From an uncultured Tessaracoccus sp. (GTDB lineage Bacteria > Actinomycetota > Actinomycetes > Propionibacteriales > Propionibacteriaceae): a DNA stretch of 55,679 nt. Position 1 is the stretch's first letter. Each line of letters begins with the position of its first letter. Shown piece after piece: positions 45,453 through 54,214 of this stretch. The notes under the pieces were generated by a model that did no database searches, was not told where the DNA came from, and saw nothing but the letters and a program-made list of their open reading frames with translations. The stretch covers positions 1-55,679 of the forward strand of contig NZ_CAMYPD010000014.1 in assembly GCF_947286155.1 (NCBI RefSeq), read 5' to 3'. A program made the position numbers and the translations under genes.

Positions 45453-47042
45453 ATGTCTCAGAACTCCGACTCCGCAGCGAGTTACTCGCGCGACGAGCTT
45501 GAGGAGCTCGTCGAGAAAACCCCGCCATCGGGGCCGAAACGGTCGCTCGGGCTGATCGCCATCGTGGCGACGCTCGGATCACTGTTGTTTGGCTACGACA
45601 CCGGCGTCATCTCCGGCGCGCTGCCGTATATGTACCTCCCGACGGATGCGCACGGGCTTGCCCTCACCACCGCCGAGGAAGGCTGGATCGGTGGCCTGCT
45701 GTGCGTGGGTGCCGCGCTGGGAGCATCGTGGGGCGGCGTGCTGTCCGACAAGTACGGGCGTCGGCACAACATCATGCTGCTCGCCATCGTCTTCTTCTTT
45801 GGCGCACTGGGCTGCGCGCTCAGCCCGAACGTCTGGATTCTGTACTTCTTCCGCATCGTGCTCGGCTTCGCGGTCGGTGGTGCGTCGGCCACCGTGCCCG
45901 TCTTCCTGGGCGAGACGGCGCCGAAGCGGATCCGCGGCACCCTCGTCGCTGTCGACCAGCTGATGATCGTGTTCGGCCAGTTCCTCGCGTTCTCGGTGAA
46001 CGCCGGCATCGCCCGCGCCCAGGGTGGCCCGGGTGTCGACGTCGAAGGTGGCCAGCACATCCTTTGGGACACCGCGCGGTCGCAGTTCGAGGCTGGCACC
46101 CTGGGCGCCATTATTGACGGCAACGGCCTCACCTGGCGGTACATGCTCGTGCTCGCGTCACTGCCGGCGATCGCCTTGTGGATCGGTATTCGTCTGATGC
46201 CGGAGTCGTCGCGTTGGTACGTCGCTAACCTGAAGATTCCCGAGGCCATCGGCTCGCTCAAGCGAGTGCGCGATGAAGAAAAGGACGGCCCCATCGTCGA
46301 CGAGCTCGACGAGATGCTCGAGGTGCAGCGCAAGGAGTCGAACGCGGAGAAGTGGGGGCTCGGAAAGATTTGGAAGACGAAGTGGACCAGGCATCTGCTC
46401 ATTTTGGGCGTGCTGCTGGGCTTTGCTGACCAGTTCACCGGCATCAACACGGCCATGTACTACACGCCGAAGATTCTCACCGCGGCAGGATTCCCGACGG
46501 ACGTGGCCATCATGCTGAACGTCATCTCGGGCGGTCTATCGTTCGTCGGTTCGGCCGTCGGCTTGTGGCTGGTGACGAAGTTCGCCCGACGCCACGTCGG
46601 CATTTATCAGGAGCTCGGCATTGTGCTTTCGCTGGGTGCGCTGGCCTTCGTGTTCTGGAAATTCATCCTCCCGCACGAGACCGCCTCTGGTGAGATCGTC
46701 GGTGCTCCGAGCTTCGCGCCCATCTTGGTGCTGGTGATCATCTGCTTCTTCGTGTTCATCAAGCAGTCGGGCACCGTGACCTGGGTGATTATCGCGGAGC
46801 TCTTCCCGTCGAAGACACGCGGTCTGTCGATGGGTGTCGCCGTGGGCGCGTTGTGGCTGGCGAACGGCTTCGTGTCCATCATCTTCCCGCCGATGATGGA
46901 AGCACTCGGTGGTGCTGGAACCTACCTGGTGTTTGCCCTCATCAATGTGCTCTCGCTGTGCCTCTACATCTTCTTCGTCCCGGAGACGAAGTACGACTCC
47001 CTGGAGGAGCTCGAGATGCGCTTCGAGAGGGACTACTCCTAA
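45453..47042 (+). CDS. Sugar-porter MFS transporter, probable myo-inositol permease
   Basis: The 529-residue protein has 12 membrane segments and the sugar-porter signatures LLFGYDTGVISGALPYM, GGVLSDKYGRRHNIM, PESSRWYVANLK, FTGINTAMYYTPKIL and PETKYDSLEELEMRFE. It most likely imports myo-inositol by proton symport, as IolT does, and sits at the end of the inositol genes. ATG 45453 has an AAGGAG site; upstream in-frame codons are not needed. A terminator follows. Confidence 0.9.
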   Translation: MSQNSDSAASYSRDELEELVEKTPPSGPKRSLGLIAIVATLGSLLFGYDTGVISGALPYMYLPTDAHGLALTTAEEGWIGGLLCVGAALGASWGGVLSDKYGRRHNIMLLAIVFFFGALGCALSPNVWILYFFRIVLGFAVGGASATVPVFLGETAPKRIRGTLVAVDQLMIVFGQFLAFSVNAGIARAQGGPGVDVEGGQHILWDTARSQFEAGTLGAIIDGNGLTWRYMLVLASLPAIALWIGIRLMPESSRWYVANLKIPEAIGSLKRVRDEEKDGPIVDELDEMLEVQRKESNAEKWGLGKIWKTKWTRHLLILGVLLGFADQFTGINTAMYYTPKILTAAGFPTDVAIMLNVISGGLSFVGSAVGLWLVTKFARRHVGIYQELGIVLSLGALAFVFWKFILPHETASGEIVGAPSFAPILVLVIICFFVFIKQSGTVTWVIIAELFPSKTRGLSMGVAVGALWLANGFVSIIFPPMMEALGGAGTYLVFALINVLSLCLYIFFVPETKYDSLEELEMRFERDYS

Positions 47043-47055
47043 ACCGCTGCTGATC

Positions 47056-47092
47056 TAGGGAAACCCCACTGCACGAGCAGTGGGGTTTCCTA
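47056..47092 (+). terminator. Intrinsic terminator after the inositol transporter
   Basis: GAAACCCCACTGC and GCAGTGGGGTTTC pair perfectly around ACGA, extended by TAG/CTA with a one-base bulge, and are followed by TATTTGT. It closes the inositol region. Confidence 0.8.
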
Positions 47093-47177
47093 TTTGTACT
47101 GACAAAGTGGTGATGGGCGGTTATGCTTGTTACGGACATGGCGCGGACCACGGTGGTCTGCGAGGAAGGGCAAAGCC

Positions 47178-48323
47178 ATGACAAGCAAGGACGCAATCAA
47201 GATTCCTGAAACTATGCGCGCTGCAGTGCTGCGCGATACATCGAAGGGCCTGCAGGTCGAGACCCTGCGCACCCCTCGCCCCCGGGCAGGTGAGGTGCTC
47301 ATCAAAGTGACCGCCTGCGGTCTGTGCCACTCCGACCTCCATGTGATCTCCGGCGCCATCGCCTTCCCGCTACCGGCCGTGCTGGGGCATGAAGTGACCG
47401 GCACCATCGTCGAGGTGGGGCCCGGCAACGAACACTCCGGGCTTGCGGTTGGGCAGCAGGTGGCGGGCGGCTTCCTCATGCCCTGTGGGCAGTGCGATGC
47501 TTGTGCGGCTGGCCACGACGAGCTGTGCGCCCCGTTCTTCTCCCTCAACCGTCTGGAGGGCAAGCTCTACGACGGAGAAACCCGACTGGCTACCCCTGAC
47601 GGTGAGCAGGTCGCCATGTACTCGATGGGCGGCCTCGCGGAGTACGCGGTGGTTCCCTCGACGTCGGTGGCGGTAGCTCCCGAGGGTGTGGATATGGTGT
47701 CTGCCGCCATTCTCGGCTGTGCGGCGCTCACCGGCTATGGGGCGGTGCGACGCGGGGCCGACCTCCGATACGGCGAGACTGTGGCCGTCGTCGCCACGGG
47801 TGGCGTCGGTACGAACATCGTCCAGATCGCGGCCGCCTTCGGTGCCAGTCAGGTGATTGCCATCGACGTCTCCGACGAGAAACTGGAACCCATGCTTGGC
47901 TACGGCGCCACCGCCGTCGTGAACTCCTCCAAGCAGGATCCTCGAGAGGCTGTGCTGGCACTCACCAACGGCAAGGGTGTGGACGTGTCGTTCGAGGCGC
48001 TCGGCATTCCGGCGACCTGGAAGACTGCCCTCGACGTGCTCGCCGACGGCGGCCGCATGGTGCCCATCGGCCTGGGCGCTGGTGTGCAGACTGCCGAGGT
48101 GGAAATCAACAGGACGGTGCGGCGTTCGCAGAGCATCCTCGGCTCCTACGGTGCGAGGACTCGCCAGGACCTCCCCGCCGTCGTGGATCTCGCGGCTCGC
48201 GGCGTGATTAACTACCGCGACGTGGTCTCGCGCCGTCTACCCCTGGAGAAGGCCGGCGAAGGGTACGAGGCGCTGCGAAACCACGAGATCCAGGGGCGCG
48301 CCGTGGTTGATATGAGCCTCTGA
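47178..48323 (+). CDS. Zinc-dependent alcohol dehydrogenase
   Basis: The 381-residue medium-chain dehydrogenase has catalytic zinc ligands (ACGLCHSDLH and GHEVTG) and the structural zinc cysteines (CGQCDACAAGHDELC). The NAD site is VAVVATGGVGTNIVQIAAAFGA. It interconverts an alcohol and an aldehyde; the substrate is unknown. The ATG at 47178 is preceded by GAGGAAGGG. It lies just after the inositol region and has no TTTGT-N4-ACA site, so it need not belong to that pathway. Confidence 0.9.
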   Translation: MTSKDAIKIPETMRAAVLRDTSKGLQVETLRTPRPRAGEVLIKVTACGLCHSDLHVISGAIAFPLPAVLGHEVTGTIVEVGPGNEHSGLAVGQQVAGGFLMPCGQCDACAAGHDELCAPFFSLNRLEGKLYDGETRLATPDGEQVAMYSMGGLAEYAVVPSTSVAVAPEGVDMVSAAILGCAALTGYGAVRRGADLRYGETVAVVATGGVGTNIVQIAAAFGASQVIAIDVSDEKLEPMLGYGATAVVNSSKQDPREAVLALTNGKGVDVSFEALGIPATWKTALDVLADGGRMVPIGLGAGVQTAEVEINRTVRRSQSILGSYGARTRQDLPAVVDLAARGVINYRDVVSRRLPLEKAGEGYEALRNHEIQGRAVVDMSL

Positions 48324-48363
48324 CTGGCTGCAAGGCTCGACGGCCGTGCAGCGTCGGCGGTGG

Positions 48364-49134
48364 TCATGCAATCAGCAGATAGGCCGCCGACACCACGGTC
48401 AACACCGTCACCACCGCGTCGAAGAGCTGTTTGTGCATGCGCTTGGCGAGCCAGCGCCCCACGAACGCGGACACAACCACGACGGGCGCCAGCACCGCGT
48501 CGATCCATAGCGTGGATGGTTTGATGATGCCGAGCCCGATGGAGAAGGGCAGCTTCAGTACGTTCACGATCCCGAAGAACCACGCCGTAGTGCCGAGAAA
48601 GCTCATCACGGAAAACTTCGAGGCCAGGAAGTACATGGTGGTAACGGGGCCGCCAGCGTTGGCGGCCATCGTCGTGAACCCGGCGAGAGTGCCGTAGACA
48701 GCGCGACCGAGGCGTCCCTGAATCTCGGGCGGCTTGGGGAGGCGCATGAGCGCCATCGTCGCTGCGATCAGAACGAGGAGCAGCGCACCGATGAAGCGCT
48801 TGGTGAACTGGTCCGACGAGAAGTGCAGGAAGGTAGCGCCGAGAACGACGCCGGCCAGCACGCCGGGGACGAGGCGTTTGAGTGCGGCCCAGTCGGCCTC
48901 GCGGTGGTACATGGAGATGGCCATGACGTCGCCCACCAGCAGGAGTATCAGCATGGTGCCGGTGGATTCCTTCGCCGGCAGCGCGGTGGCGAACAGGGCG
49001 ACGGCTAACGTCGCGGCCCCGGGGAGGGCTGATTTTGAGATGCCGATGGCGATCGCTGCTATGACGAGCAGCGCCCACATGGGTGCGGAGATGGAGGTGA
49101 GCTCAGGGAGTCCGGAGAAGAGCAGTGTCACCAC
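48364..49134 (-). CDS. TauE/SafE family anion exporter
   Basis: The 256-residue membrane protein has about eight segments and the repeated half-motifs of the TSUP family (AIGISKSALPGAATLAVALF and AGFTTMAANAGGPVTTMYFLASKF). Members export sulfite, sulfoacetate or other small anions, and the substrate here is unknown. It is convergent with the alcohol dehydrogenase gene. GTG start at 49134. Confidence 0.88.
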   Translation of the reverse strand: MVTLLFSGLPELTSISAPMWALLVIAAIAIGISKSALPGAATLAVALFATALPAKESTGTMLILLLVGDVMAISMYHREADWAALKRLVPGVLAGVVLGATFLHFSSDQFTKRFIGALLLVLIAATMALMRLPKPPEIQGRLGRAVYGTLAGFTTMAANAGGPVTTMYFLASKFSVMSFLGTTAWFFGIVNVLKLPFSIGLGIIKPSTLWIDAVLAPVVVVSAFVGRWLAKRMHKQLFDAVVTVLTVVSAAYLLIA

Positions 49135-49228
49135 AAGGGAATTCTAGGGGAGTGGAATGGGAGGGTGGAGACTGCGCGGTCGCCGTTGTCCGCGCAGCGC
49201 AGGGAACCCTTCCCTTTGCTGACTGGCC

Positions 49229-49450
49229 TCAGACGATGCGGTTGAGGCTCAGGTAGATGCCGGCAAACGCGGCAGATGCGGACACGAGGGCAGCTACGGT
49301 AGCTACGATGGGTGACGCGATGCTGGCGCTGAGAATGGCCATCACGAGCGCAATGGCGGCGATGATGGACATGTGCACCATGAAGGCGCGGTTGTCAGCA
49401 CCCTGGGTGGCCCTACGTGCCGGGGTGTATGGGATTGCTGGTGTGGTCAT
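49229..49450 (-). CDS. Small two-TM membrane protein
   Basis: This 73-residue protein is mostly two hydrophobic segments (about residues 24-44, VHMSIIAAIALVMAILSASIA, and 47-69, PIVATVAALVSASAAFAGIYL). The N-terminus is short and basic. I do not recognise the family. On its own strand the ATG follows GGAACCGAAAGGAATATAGCCT, in which AAAGGA is a plausible ribosome site. The gap upstream (49451-49660) holds no other convincing gene. Confidence 0.6.
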   Translation of the reverse strand: MTTPAIPYTPARRATQGADNRAFMVHMSIIAAIALVMAILSASIASPIVATVAALVSASAAFAGIYLSLNRIV

Positions 49451-49660
49451 AGGCTATATTCCTTTCGGTTCCTGTGCGGAACCGTCCGGAGAAAGCCCCG
49501 CACGGCGGTGTGTCCGGCCAGTCGGCCAGGTCAACTATGTTCGCTGACGTCTCAACTATAGCACCCGACTCAAATGTAAAGACAAAATGGGTGGGGCGCT
49601 CGTTGGTGCCGGTGTGCAGGTCGGGTCGCGTGAGGGCGGCCGACGGATACACTCGGATAG

Positions 49661-50410
49661 ATGGACTGGTCGGTGTGGGAATGGGTGCGGTTTACCGTCG
49701 GCCTCTCGGTGATGGTGGGCGCGGTGATCGCCATCTTGCGCGCCCACGGCGTCAAGATGGGGTGGGCTCCGGCGGTGGCCATCGTCCGCGCGTGCCTGCA
49801 GCTGGCGCTGATCTCCGTGCTACTCGGGGCGGTGCTGAAGTGGCCGTGGCTGGTGCTGGCGTTCATCCTGCTCATGCTCACGACGGCGTCGATGACCGGT
49901 GCCAAGCGGGCGGCGGAGCTGCCCGGCGGACGACGGAATGCGGCGCTAGCCGTCGTCGCGGGTGGCGTGGCGGCGACGGGGGCGTCGCTGTTGCTGGGGT
50001 TGGTTGGCCTCGATGTGCAGCAGATCATCGCCGTGGCGGGCATCTCTATCGGCAACGCCATGGCCGCGTCGACGCTGACCGCGCGTAACTATCTTGCGGC
50101 GCTGCGCTCCGGCGTCGGGGAAGTGGAAGGCTGGCTGGCGCTCGGGGCGACGCCGCCGCAGTCCACTGTGCGGCTGCGGAGGGACGCGGTGCGCGAAGCG
50201 CTCATCCCCACCATCGACCAAACCCGCAACACCGGGCTTGTCACGCTGCCGGGCGCGTTCGTCGGTGCCTTGTTTGCGGGGCTGAGCCCGGTGGCGGCGG
50301 GAGTGTTCCAGGTGGTGGTGTTGGCTGCGATTCTGCTCGCGAAATCTGTGACTGCCACGGTGTTCTCCACCCTCGCGGGGCGGGCGCGCCAGCTGGTGCC
50401 GAGTTCCTGA
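49661..50410 (+). CDS. FetB/YbbM-like ABC-type permease
   Basis: The 249-residue UPF0014-family protein has about seven membrane segments. Motifs are AIVRACLQLALISVLLG, IAVAGISIGNAMAASTLTARN and REALIPTIDQTRNTGLVTLPGAFVGALFAG. The Escherichia homologue FetB exports iron together with the ATPase FetA. No FetA-like ATPase is adjacent here. TACACT lies seven bases before the ATG, so the mRNA is probably leaderless. Metal export is inferred from the family only. Confidence 0.8.
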   Translation: MDWSVWEWVRFTVGLSVMVGAVIAILRAHGVKMGWAPAVAIVRACLQLALISVLLGAVLKWPWLVLAFILLMLTTASMTGAKRAAELPGGRRNAALAVVAGGVAATGASLLLGLVGLDVQQIIAVAGISIGNAMAASTLTARNYLAALRSGVGEVEGWLALGATPPQSTVRLRRDAVREALIPTIDQTRNTGLVTLPGAFVGALFAGLSPVAAGVFQVVVLAAILLAKSVTATVFSTLAGRARQLVPSS

Positions 50411-50439
50411 GGGTTGCGGGGCTGGGGCTCGCGAGGAAC

Positions 50440-50518
50440 CTAACCCGATATCCACATTCGTTTCCTGAAACAGCCCATTCTGGCCCGATTTGGCAAACGC
50501 GTGTGGATATCGGGTTAG
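50440..50518. repeat. Long-arm hairpin element E5
   Basis: CTAACCCGATATCCACA (50440-50456) pairs perfectly with 50502-50518. The stem continues with few mismatches through CGTTT/AAACG. The loop (GAAACAGCC...TTGGC) resembles those of E6 and of E2 reversed. With E6 it brackets a degraded VapBC module and one further gene. Confidence 0.75.
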
Positions 50519-50538
50519 CTGCTGGCGGTAAGGCTCAG

Positions 50539-50757
50539 CTATTCGTGTTCCGGAACGAGCACGCGAACTCCGAAGCGAGCGAAGTCGCGATCAAAGGTGA
50601 CCATCGTCGCATCGAGTTCCAGCGCCAGGGTGGCCAGATGAGCATCGTTGGTGAGATTGCCGGCCGTGCCTGATTCCGCCAGAAGCCCCGCAAGCAGGGT
50701 TTGCGTGGTGAGGGGGCCTGTGTTGACCGCGTACTTCAACATGTTGGCATCTACAGG
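50539..50757 (-). pseudogene. VapC-like PIN toxin with a large internal deletion
   Basis: The minus strand encodes VDANMLKYAVN, a PIN-domain N-terminus, joined directly to PLTTQTLLAGLLAESGTAGNLTNDAHLATLALELDATMVTFDRDFARF, a PIN C-terminus. About half of the usual 130 or so residues are missing between them, and no good start codon precedes VDAN. The C-terminal acidic residues are present. It follows the intact antitoxin gene. The toxin is very likely inactive. Confidence 0.75.
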
Positions 50758-50762
50758 CAGTA

Positions 50763-51014
50763 TCAGCGGCCTTGGGTGAGTTTGTATGTCAGAGCCTCGT
50801 CCTCCAGGTCGGCAGTGAGCCTAGTGGCATGGGTGAGGTCTGTTTTAGGTGATCCCATATCGAAGCTGGGGAATGTGAAGTCGGCGTTGGGGTGTGACCC
50901 TAGGCCTCGACGTAGGGCATCGTTTACTACCTGTTTGAGCGGAGCCTGGCGTTTGGCCATCTCGAGCTCGAGCAACTTGGCCACATCAGGGTCAAAAGTG
51001 AGCGTCGTACGCAT
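50763..51014 (-). CDS. VapB-like ribbon-helix-helix antitoxin
   Basis: The 83-residue protein begins MRTTLTFDPDVAKLLELEMAKRQAPLKQVVNDALRRGL, which matches DUF2191-type VapB antitoxins with a DNA-binding N-terminus. The C-terminal tail would wrap the toxin. It is intact while its partner just downstream carries a large deletion. ATG 51014. The two coding regions are almost touching, as in a VapBC operon. Confidence 0.82.
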   Translation of the reverse strand: MRTTLTFDPDVAKLLELEMAKRQAPLKQVVNDALRRGLGSHPNADFTFPSFDMGSPKTDLTHATRLTADLEDEALTYKLTQGR

Positions 51015-51076
51015 GGATTCATGATGACATCATGAAGGCTGACGTTTTGGTGTGAAACGTGATTCGGCTAGCGCGA

Positions 51077-51562
51077 TCACCCGATCGTGTACACCAAACC
51101 CTCACTTGACTGGGCGAGCTCCCGCGTGAAGGCCTTGGCCTGCTCGAAGTGATACTTCAGGTAGTCCGCATCGTCTTCTTCGAGGGTCTCACAGAAGCTG
51201 GCGAGCTCATCGTCGGCGATGGCTTCGAGATCGTTGGCGATGTCCGCGACCTCGGCGGGCGTCAACGCTGCGACGTAGGGATGCCAGCCAAAACCATCGG
51301 GTAGTACGTCTCCTGCGACGAGAGCGTACGCGGGGCGCGGGTGTGCCGTTTGGTGCGTGAGCCGTTGCATGAGCGACCAGCACTTGTCTAGGTACAACAT
51401 GCGAGGGCGCGGGTTGACGTGCATCGTGTATTCGTATGCGCCGACGGGCTCTAGCCCCCATGCGTCCGCCAGGGGGTCTGAGGAGAGGAACCGTTCGGGG
51501 TTCTTGGAAGCTTCGTCGATGTTCTGAGGTGCGACTGGATATGCGTAGTAGCGAATTCCCAT
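51077..51562 (-). CDS. DUF1877/YfbM-like hypothetical protein
   Basis: This 161-residue soluble protein begins MGIRYYAYPVAPQNIDEA and contains DPLADAWGLEPVGAYEY, YLDKCWSLMQRLTHQ, LTPAEVADIANDLEAI and an acidic C-terminal helix. The YLDKxW pattern and spacing recall the DUF1877 (YfbM) family, whose function is unknown. This assignment is tentative. It lies between the degraded VapBC module and hairpin E6. ATG start at 51562. Confidence 0.6.
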   Translation of the reverse strand: MGIRYYAYPVAPQNIDEASKNPERFLSSDPLADAWGLEPVGAYEYTMHVNPRPRMLYLDKCWSLMQRLTHQTAHPRPAYALVAGDVLPDGFGWHPYVAALTPAEVADIANDLEAIADDELASFCETLEEDDADYLKYHFEQAKAFTRELAQSSEGLVYTIG

Positions 51563-51671
51563 GGCGGTTACAGTGCCATGCGTTTCAGCGCAGCGCTAGA
51601 GCCAGTCGTGAGCCTGTGGAAAACTCTCAAGTGCGGGGCGGATGGGAGCGCTCGTTGGTGTCCTGGACGCG

Positions 51672-51750
51672 CTAACCCGATATCCACACGCGTTTCGTGA
51701 AACAGCCGTTTTCGGCCGGATCTGGCAAACGCGTGTGGATATCGGATTAG
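51672..51750. repeat. Long-arm hairpin element E6
   Basis: Arms of 24 bases (51672-51695 and 51727-51750, one mismatch) share 17 bases of arm sequence with E5 (50440-50518) and enclose 31 bases. The loop carries GCCGTTTTCGGCCGGATCTGG, like E2 reversed. It lies just before the second antitoxin gene. Confidence 0.75.
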
Positions 51751-51809
51751 GGCAGCGGTGTGCCTGCCTGCCGGCGGTATATGTGCTACATGGTGGCTAC
51801 GCTCTCGGT

Positions 51810-52052
51810 ATGCTGACCATCAGCCAACGTGAGATGCGCAATGACAGCGGCGCGATACTTCGTGAGACGGAGGCCGGAGAGGTCTTCGTCGTCACCCGGC
51901 GCGGCGTACCCGTCGCGCAGCTCGTCCCCTACGCAGGCGGTCACCGAGCCATCGAGCCCGCACGGCAAGAGGCGACCTTCGATGTCTCCGAGCTGGCCGC
52001 CAGCTCGATTCCGACAGCCACGGTGCTGGAAGATTTGCGTGGAGGGCGATGA
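51810..52052 (+). CDS. Phd/YefM-type antitoxin
   Basis: The 80-residue protein has the Phd/YefM fold: ISQREMRNDSGAILRETEAGEVFVVTRRGVPVAQLVP, followed by a C-terminal toxin-binding tail (ATFDVSELAASSIPTATVLEDLRGGR). ATG 51810 follows TACGCT by six bases, so the mRNA is probably leaderless. It overlaps the toxin start by four bases (ATGA). The antitoxin is intact, but its toxin is broken. Confidence 0.85.
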   Translation: MLTISQREMRNDSGAILRETEAGEVFVVTRRGVPVAQLVPYAGGHRAIEPARQEATFDVSELAASSIPTATVLEDLRGGR

Positions 52053-52437
52053 GTCACTGGTACCTAGGTACGTCAGCCGTGGTCAAACTCCTGGTGAGGG
52101 AGAGCGAGTCGGCTGCGCTCATCCATATGATTTCCATGAGCGGCCAGCGTTGATCTCGTCGTTGCTCCTGGAAACTGAACTCCGTCGAACGGTTCAGCGC
52201 ATCCCAGCCCTCAGCCAGGGGCTGGTTACCGAGTTGCTCGCGAAGGTCTCGTTGTTCGAGCTTGAACCGGCTCAATTCACGCACGCAGGCCTCTTGCCCG
52301 GCACGAATCTACGCTCCCTCGACGCACTGCACCTCGCGACAGCCATCGACCTGCAGGCGGATGCTCTCCTCACCTACGACGTGCGAATGGCTGCAGCGGC
52401 TGAAGAAGTCGGTATGCCTGTGCTGGCTCCGGCCTAA
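52049..52437 (+). pseudogene. VapC-like PIN toxin with a frameshift and lost active-site aspartate
   Basis: From ATG 52049 the frame reads MSHWYLGTSAVVKLLVRESESAALI and stops at 52153. The rest of the PIN domain (LETELRRTVQRI, SLDALHLATAI, LLTYDVRMAAAAEEVGMPVLAPA) continues in the frame that needs one added base. The normally invariant aspartate of LDTSA is glycine (LGTSA). Both changes should abolish RNase activity. The intact protein would have been about 130 residues. Confidence 0.8.
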
Positions 52438-52522
52438 TCCAACGGGTGCGTTACTGGAGGACGTGCGCTCCCGGTGGGTGATCGGGCTCGCAAACGTCTT
52501 ATGTCCGTGGTGCCAGGGAGCG

Positions 52523-53290
52523 TCAGAGCTGGCGGACGTGGATCAGTAGTGCCTCGGCGGCGAAGTCGGCCCCTTCAGAGCTTCCGAAGGCGGGGTGAAA
52601 GTCCGGATTGGCGACGTAGAGCTGCGCCATTCCTTGCACCATGGCGGTCGCGTTCACGGGGTCGGTGGAGTGAGTTGGCGTTCCGGGGATTTCGGCAAAC
52701 CATGCCACATGTGCGGCGGCGTGGGCTTGCGCCTCGGGGCTGGACGGACTGTGCCCAGCCGCATGCAGCTCGCCCCAGCGTGCGAGGAGTTGCTCGGCGT
52801 CGGCCTGGAACCGTTGTTGCTGCGTGGGGGTCTTGCTGTGCCACCATTGGTTGGATACGTCGAAGGCCTCTTGTCCCCACTGGGCAATCACTTCGCTCTC
52901 GTAACGATCGTTGAACCCCTCGAGCATCATGTCCATGCGCGGCTGGCGTCCCTCACGACGCATGGCGATGGTGTGCTCGACGGACGCGATGCGTCGGCTC
53001 AGGGCCTCGCTCTCACGCCGGAGCCTGAGGACGTGTTCCTCCAGAGCCGCCACTTCGTCGGCCTCGTTGTGTTGGGAGTCGAGGACGGTGGCAATGTCAG
53101 TCAAGGAAAGGCCCGCTTCGCGCAACAGCAGGATGCGTTGGAGGCGTGCCACGGCGCTCTGCCCGTAGTAGCGATAGCCGTTTGCCCCGATTCGGTCAGG
53201 GCTCAGGAGCCCGATGTGGTGGTAGTGCCGCAGGGTCCGAGGGCTGATCCCGGCACGCTGAGCCAGTTCTTTCACGGTCCACTCCACCAT
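52523..53290 (-). CDS. MerR-family regulator with TipAS-like effector domain
   Basis: The 255-residue protein has an N-terminal MerR helix-turn-helix (TVKELAQRAGISPRTLRHYHHIGLL) and a coiled dimer helix. The C-terminal TipAS-type drug-binding domain contains SNQWWHSKTPTQQQRFQAD and DPVNATAMVQGMAQLYV. TipA-like regulators bind peptide antibiotics or other hydrophobic drugs and activate promoters with long spacers. It follows the DUF2268 gene by 11 bases. The shared promoter has a 19-bp spacer and a palindrome, as expected for autoregulation. Confidence 0.87.
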   Translation of the reverse strand: MVEWTVKELAQRAGISPRTLRHYHHIGLLSPDRIGANGYRYYGQSAVARLQRILLLREAGLSLTDIATVLDSQHNEADEVAALEEHVLRLRRESEALSRRIASVEHTIAMRREGRQPRMDMMLEGFNDRYESEVIAQWGQEAFDVSNQWWHSKTPTQQQRFQADAEQLLARWGELHAAGHSPSSPEAQAHAAAHVAWFAEIPGTPTHSTDPVNATAMVQGMAQLYVANPDFHPAFGSSEGADFAAEALLIHVRQL

Positions 53291-53301
53291 GCTCACCCTC
53301 A

Positions 53302-54207
53302 TCAATGCGCGGTGGTGGCGAGCCCCAAACGCGGCAGGGCCACAGCCAGGATGTCGGCGGCGGGCAGCGTCAGGCAGTCGGCGGCACTTCGGCCAGTCTG
53401 GGACAAGTAGGCCTCGACGATACGGACACCAGCCGCATAACCAGCGCCCGTGGGTAGACCCACAGGGGTGACGCCGAATAGGCGTGCGCTGGCATCGCCC
53501 AGCACCCACGCGCTGAAATGCTGCATCCCGGTCACTTCCAAACCCTCGACCACACGTTCCAGAACGTCGTTATTCGCGCGTGTTTCTGCTGTGACGAAGT
53601 GAGTGAACCCCCGCGTACCGCAGGCCTCCGCAGCGAATAGGTCCGCCACTCCCTCGGCTACGACGTGCTCACCCACGGTAACCGTTCGAGGGTCCCACGG
53701 CACGCCGCCTGGCGAGTAGCGCACATTGTGGTGGACTTCGTGCAAAGCGATGCCCTCCAATCGACTCAACACCTCAGGGGTGGGCCAGACGGTGATCGTG
53801 ATGAAGCCGCTGATCCCACCGAGGGCCGACAACCCGCGAAGCTCGTCCATGAAATGCTGATTACCGGGGTCGCCCAGGATGAGCAGCACTCGAAGGTCCG
53901 GCATGTCCATACCCGGATGAGCCGTCGATAAGCGCTCCAGTCCGTCTTGCAAAGCCCGCTCAATCCGCCCCCAGGCATCGGCTGATTCTAAAGTATGGAG
54001 GGTATCGAGAATGAGGTCGCTGGAGGCGCCAGGTCCGAACCCGAAGTTGTTGGCGTGCACCTGGGTTAGATCCAGGTTGCCCGGGATGAAGGAATGCATA
54101 TCGGCCATTGGCGCCCACAATTCGCGGACCGCCGCATCCCACTCGCCAGGTGGTGCCTGTGCGAGACGCCGCATGCCAGTGAGGCTGTCGATCATCGAGA
54201 TTGTCAT
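53302..54207 (-). CDS. DUF2268 putative zinc protease-like protein
   Basis: The 301-residue protein has a zincin-type motif (GIALHEVHHNVRYS, an HExxH) and a glutamate-containing region (VVAEGVADLFAAEACG) that could supply the third ligand. DUF2268 proteins are predicted zinc-dependent proteases with unknown targets. A C-terminal GAGYAAGVRIVEAYLSQTGRSAAD segment is typical of the family. ATG 54207 has GGTGGTGAG upstream; ATG 54195 is possible. It is the first gene of an operon with the TipA-type regulator, so its expression is probably drug- or stress-inducible. Confidence 0.8.
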   Translation of the reverse strand: MTISMIDSLTGMRRLAQAPPGEWDAAVRELWAPMADMHSFIPGNLDLTQVHANNFGFGPGASSDLILDTLHTLESADAWGRIERALQDGLERLSTAHPGMDMPDLRVLLILGDPGNQHFMDELRGLSALGGISGFITITVWPTPEVLSRLEGIALHEVHHNVRYSPGGVPWDPRTVTVGEHVVAEGVADLFAAEACGTRGFTHFVTAETRANNDVLERVVEGLEVTGMQHFSAWVLGDASARLFGVTPVGLPTGAGYAAGVRIVEAYLSQTGRSAADCLTLPAADILAVALPRLGLATTAH

Positions 54208-54214
54208 GCTCACC

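Noticed and set aside
49413..49652. 79-codon minus-strand frame upstream of the small membrane protein
   Set aside because: It overlaps the start of the 49229-49450 gene, has no family features, and the region is better explained as leader and promoter.
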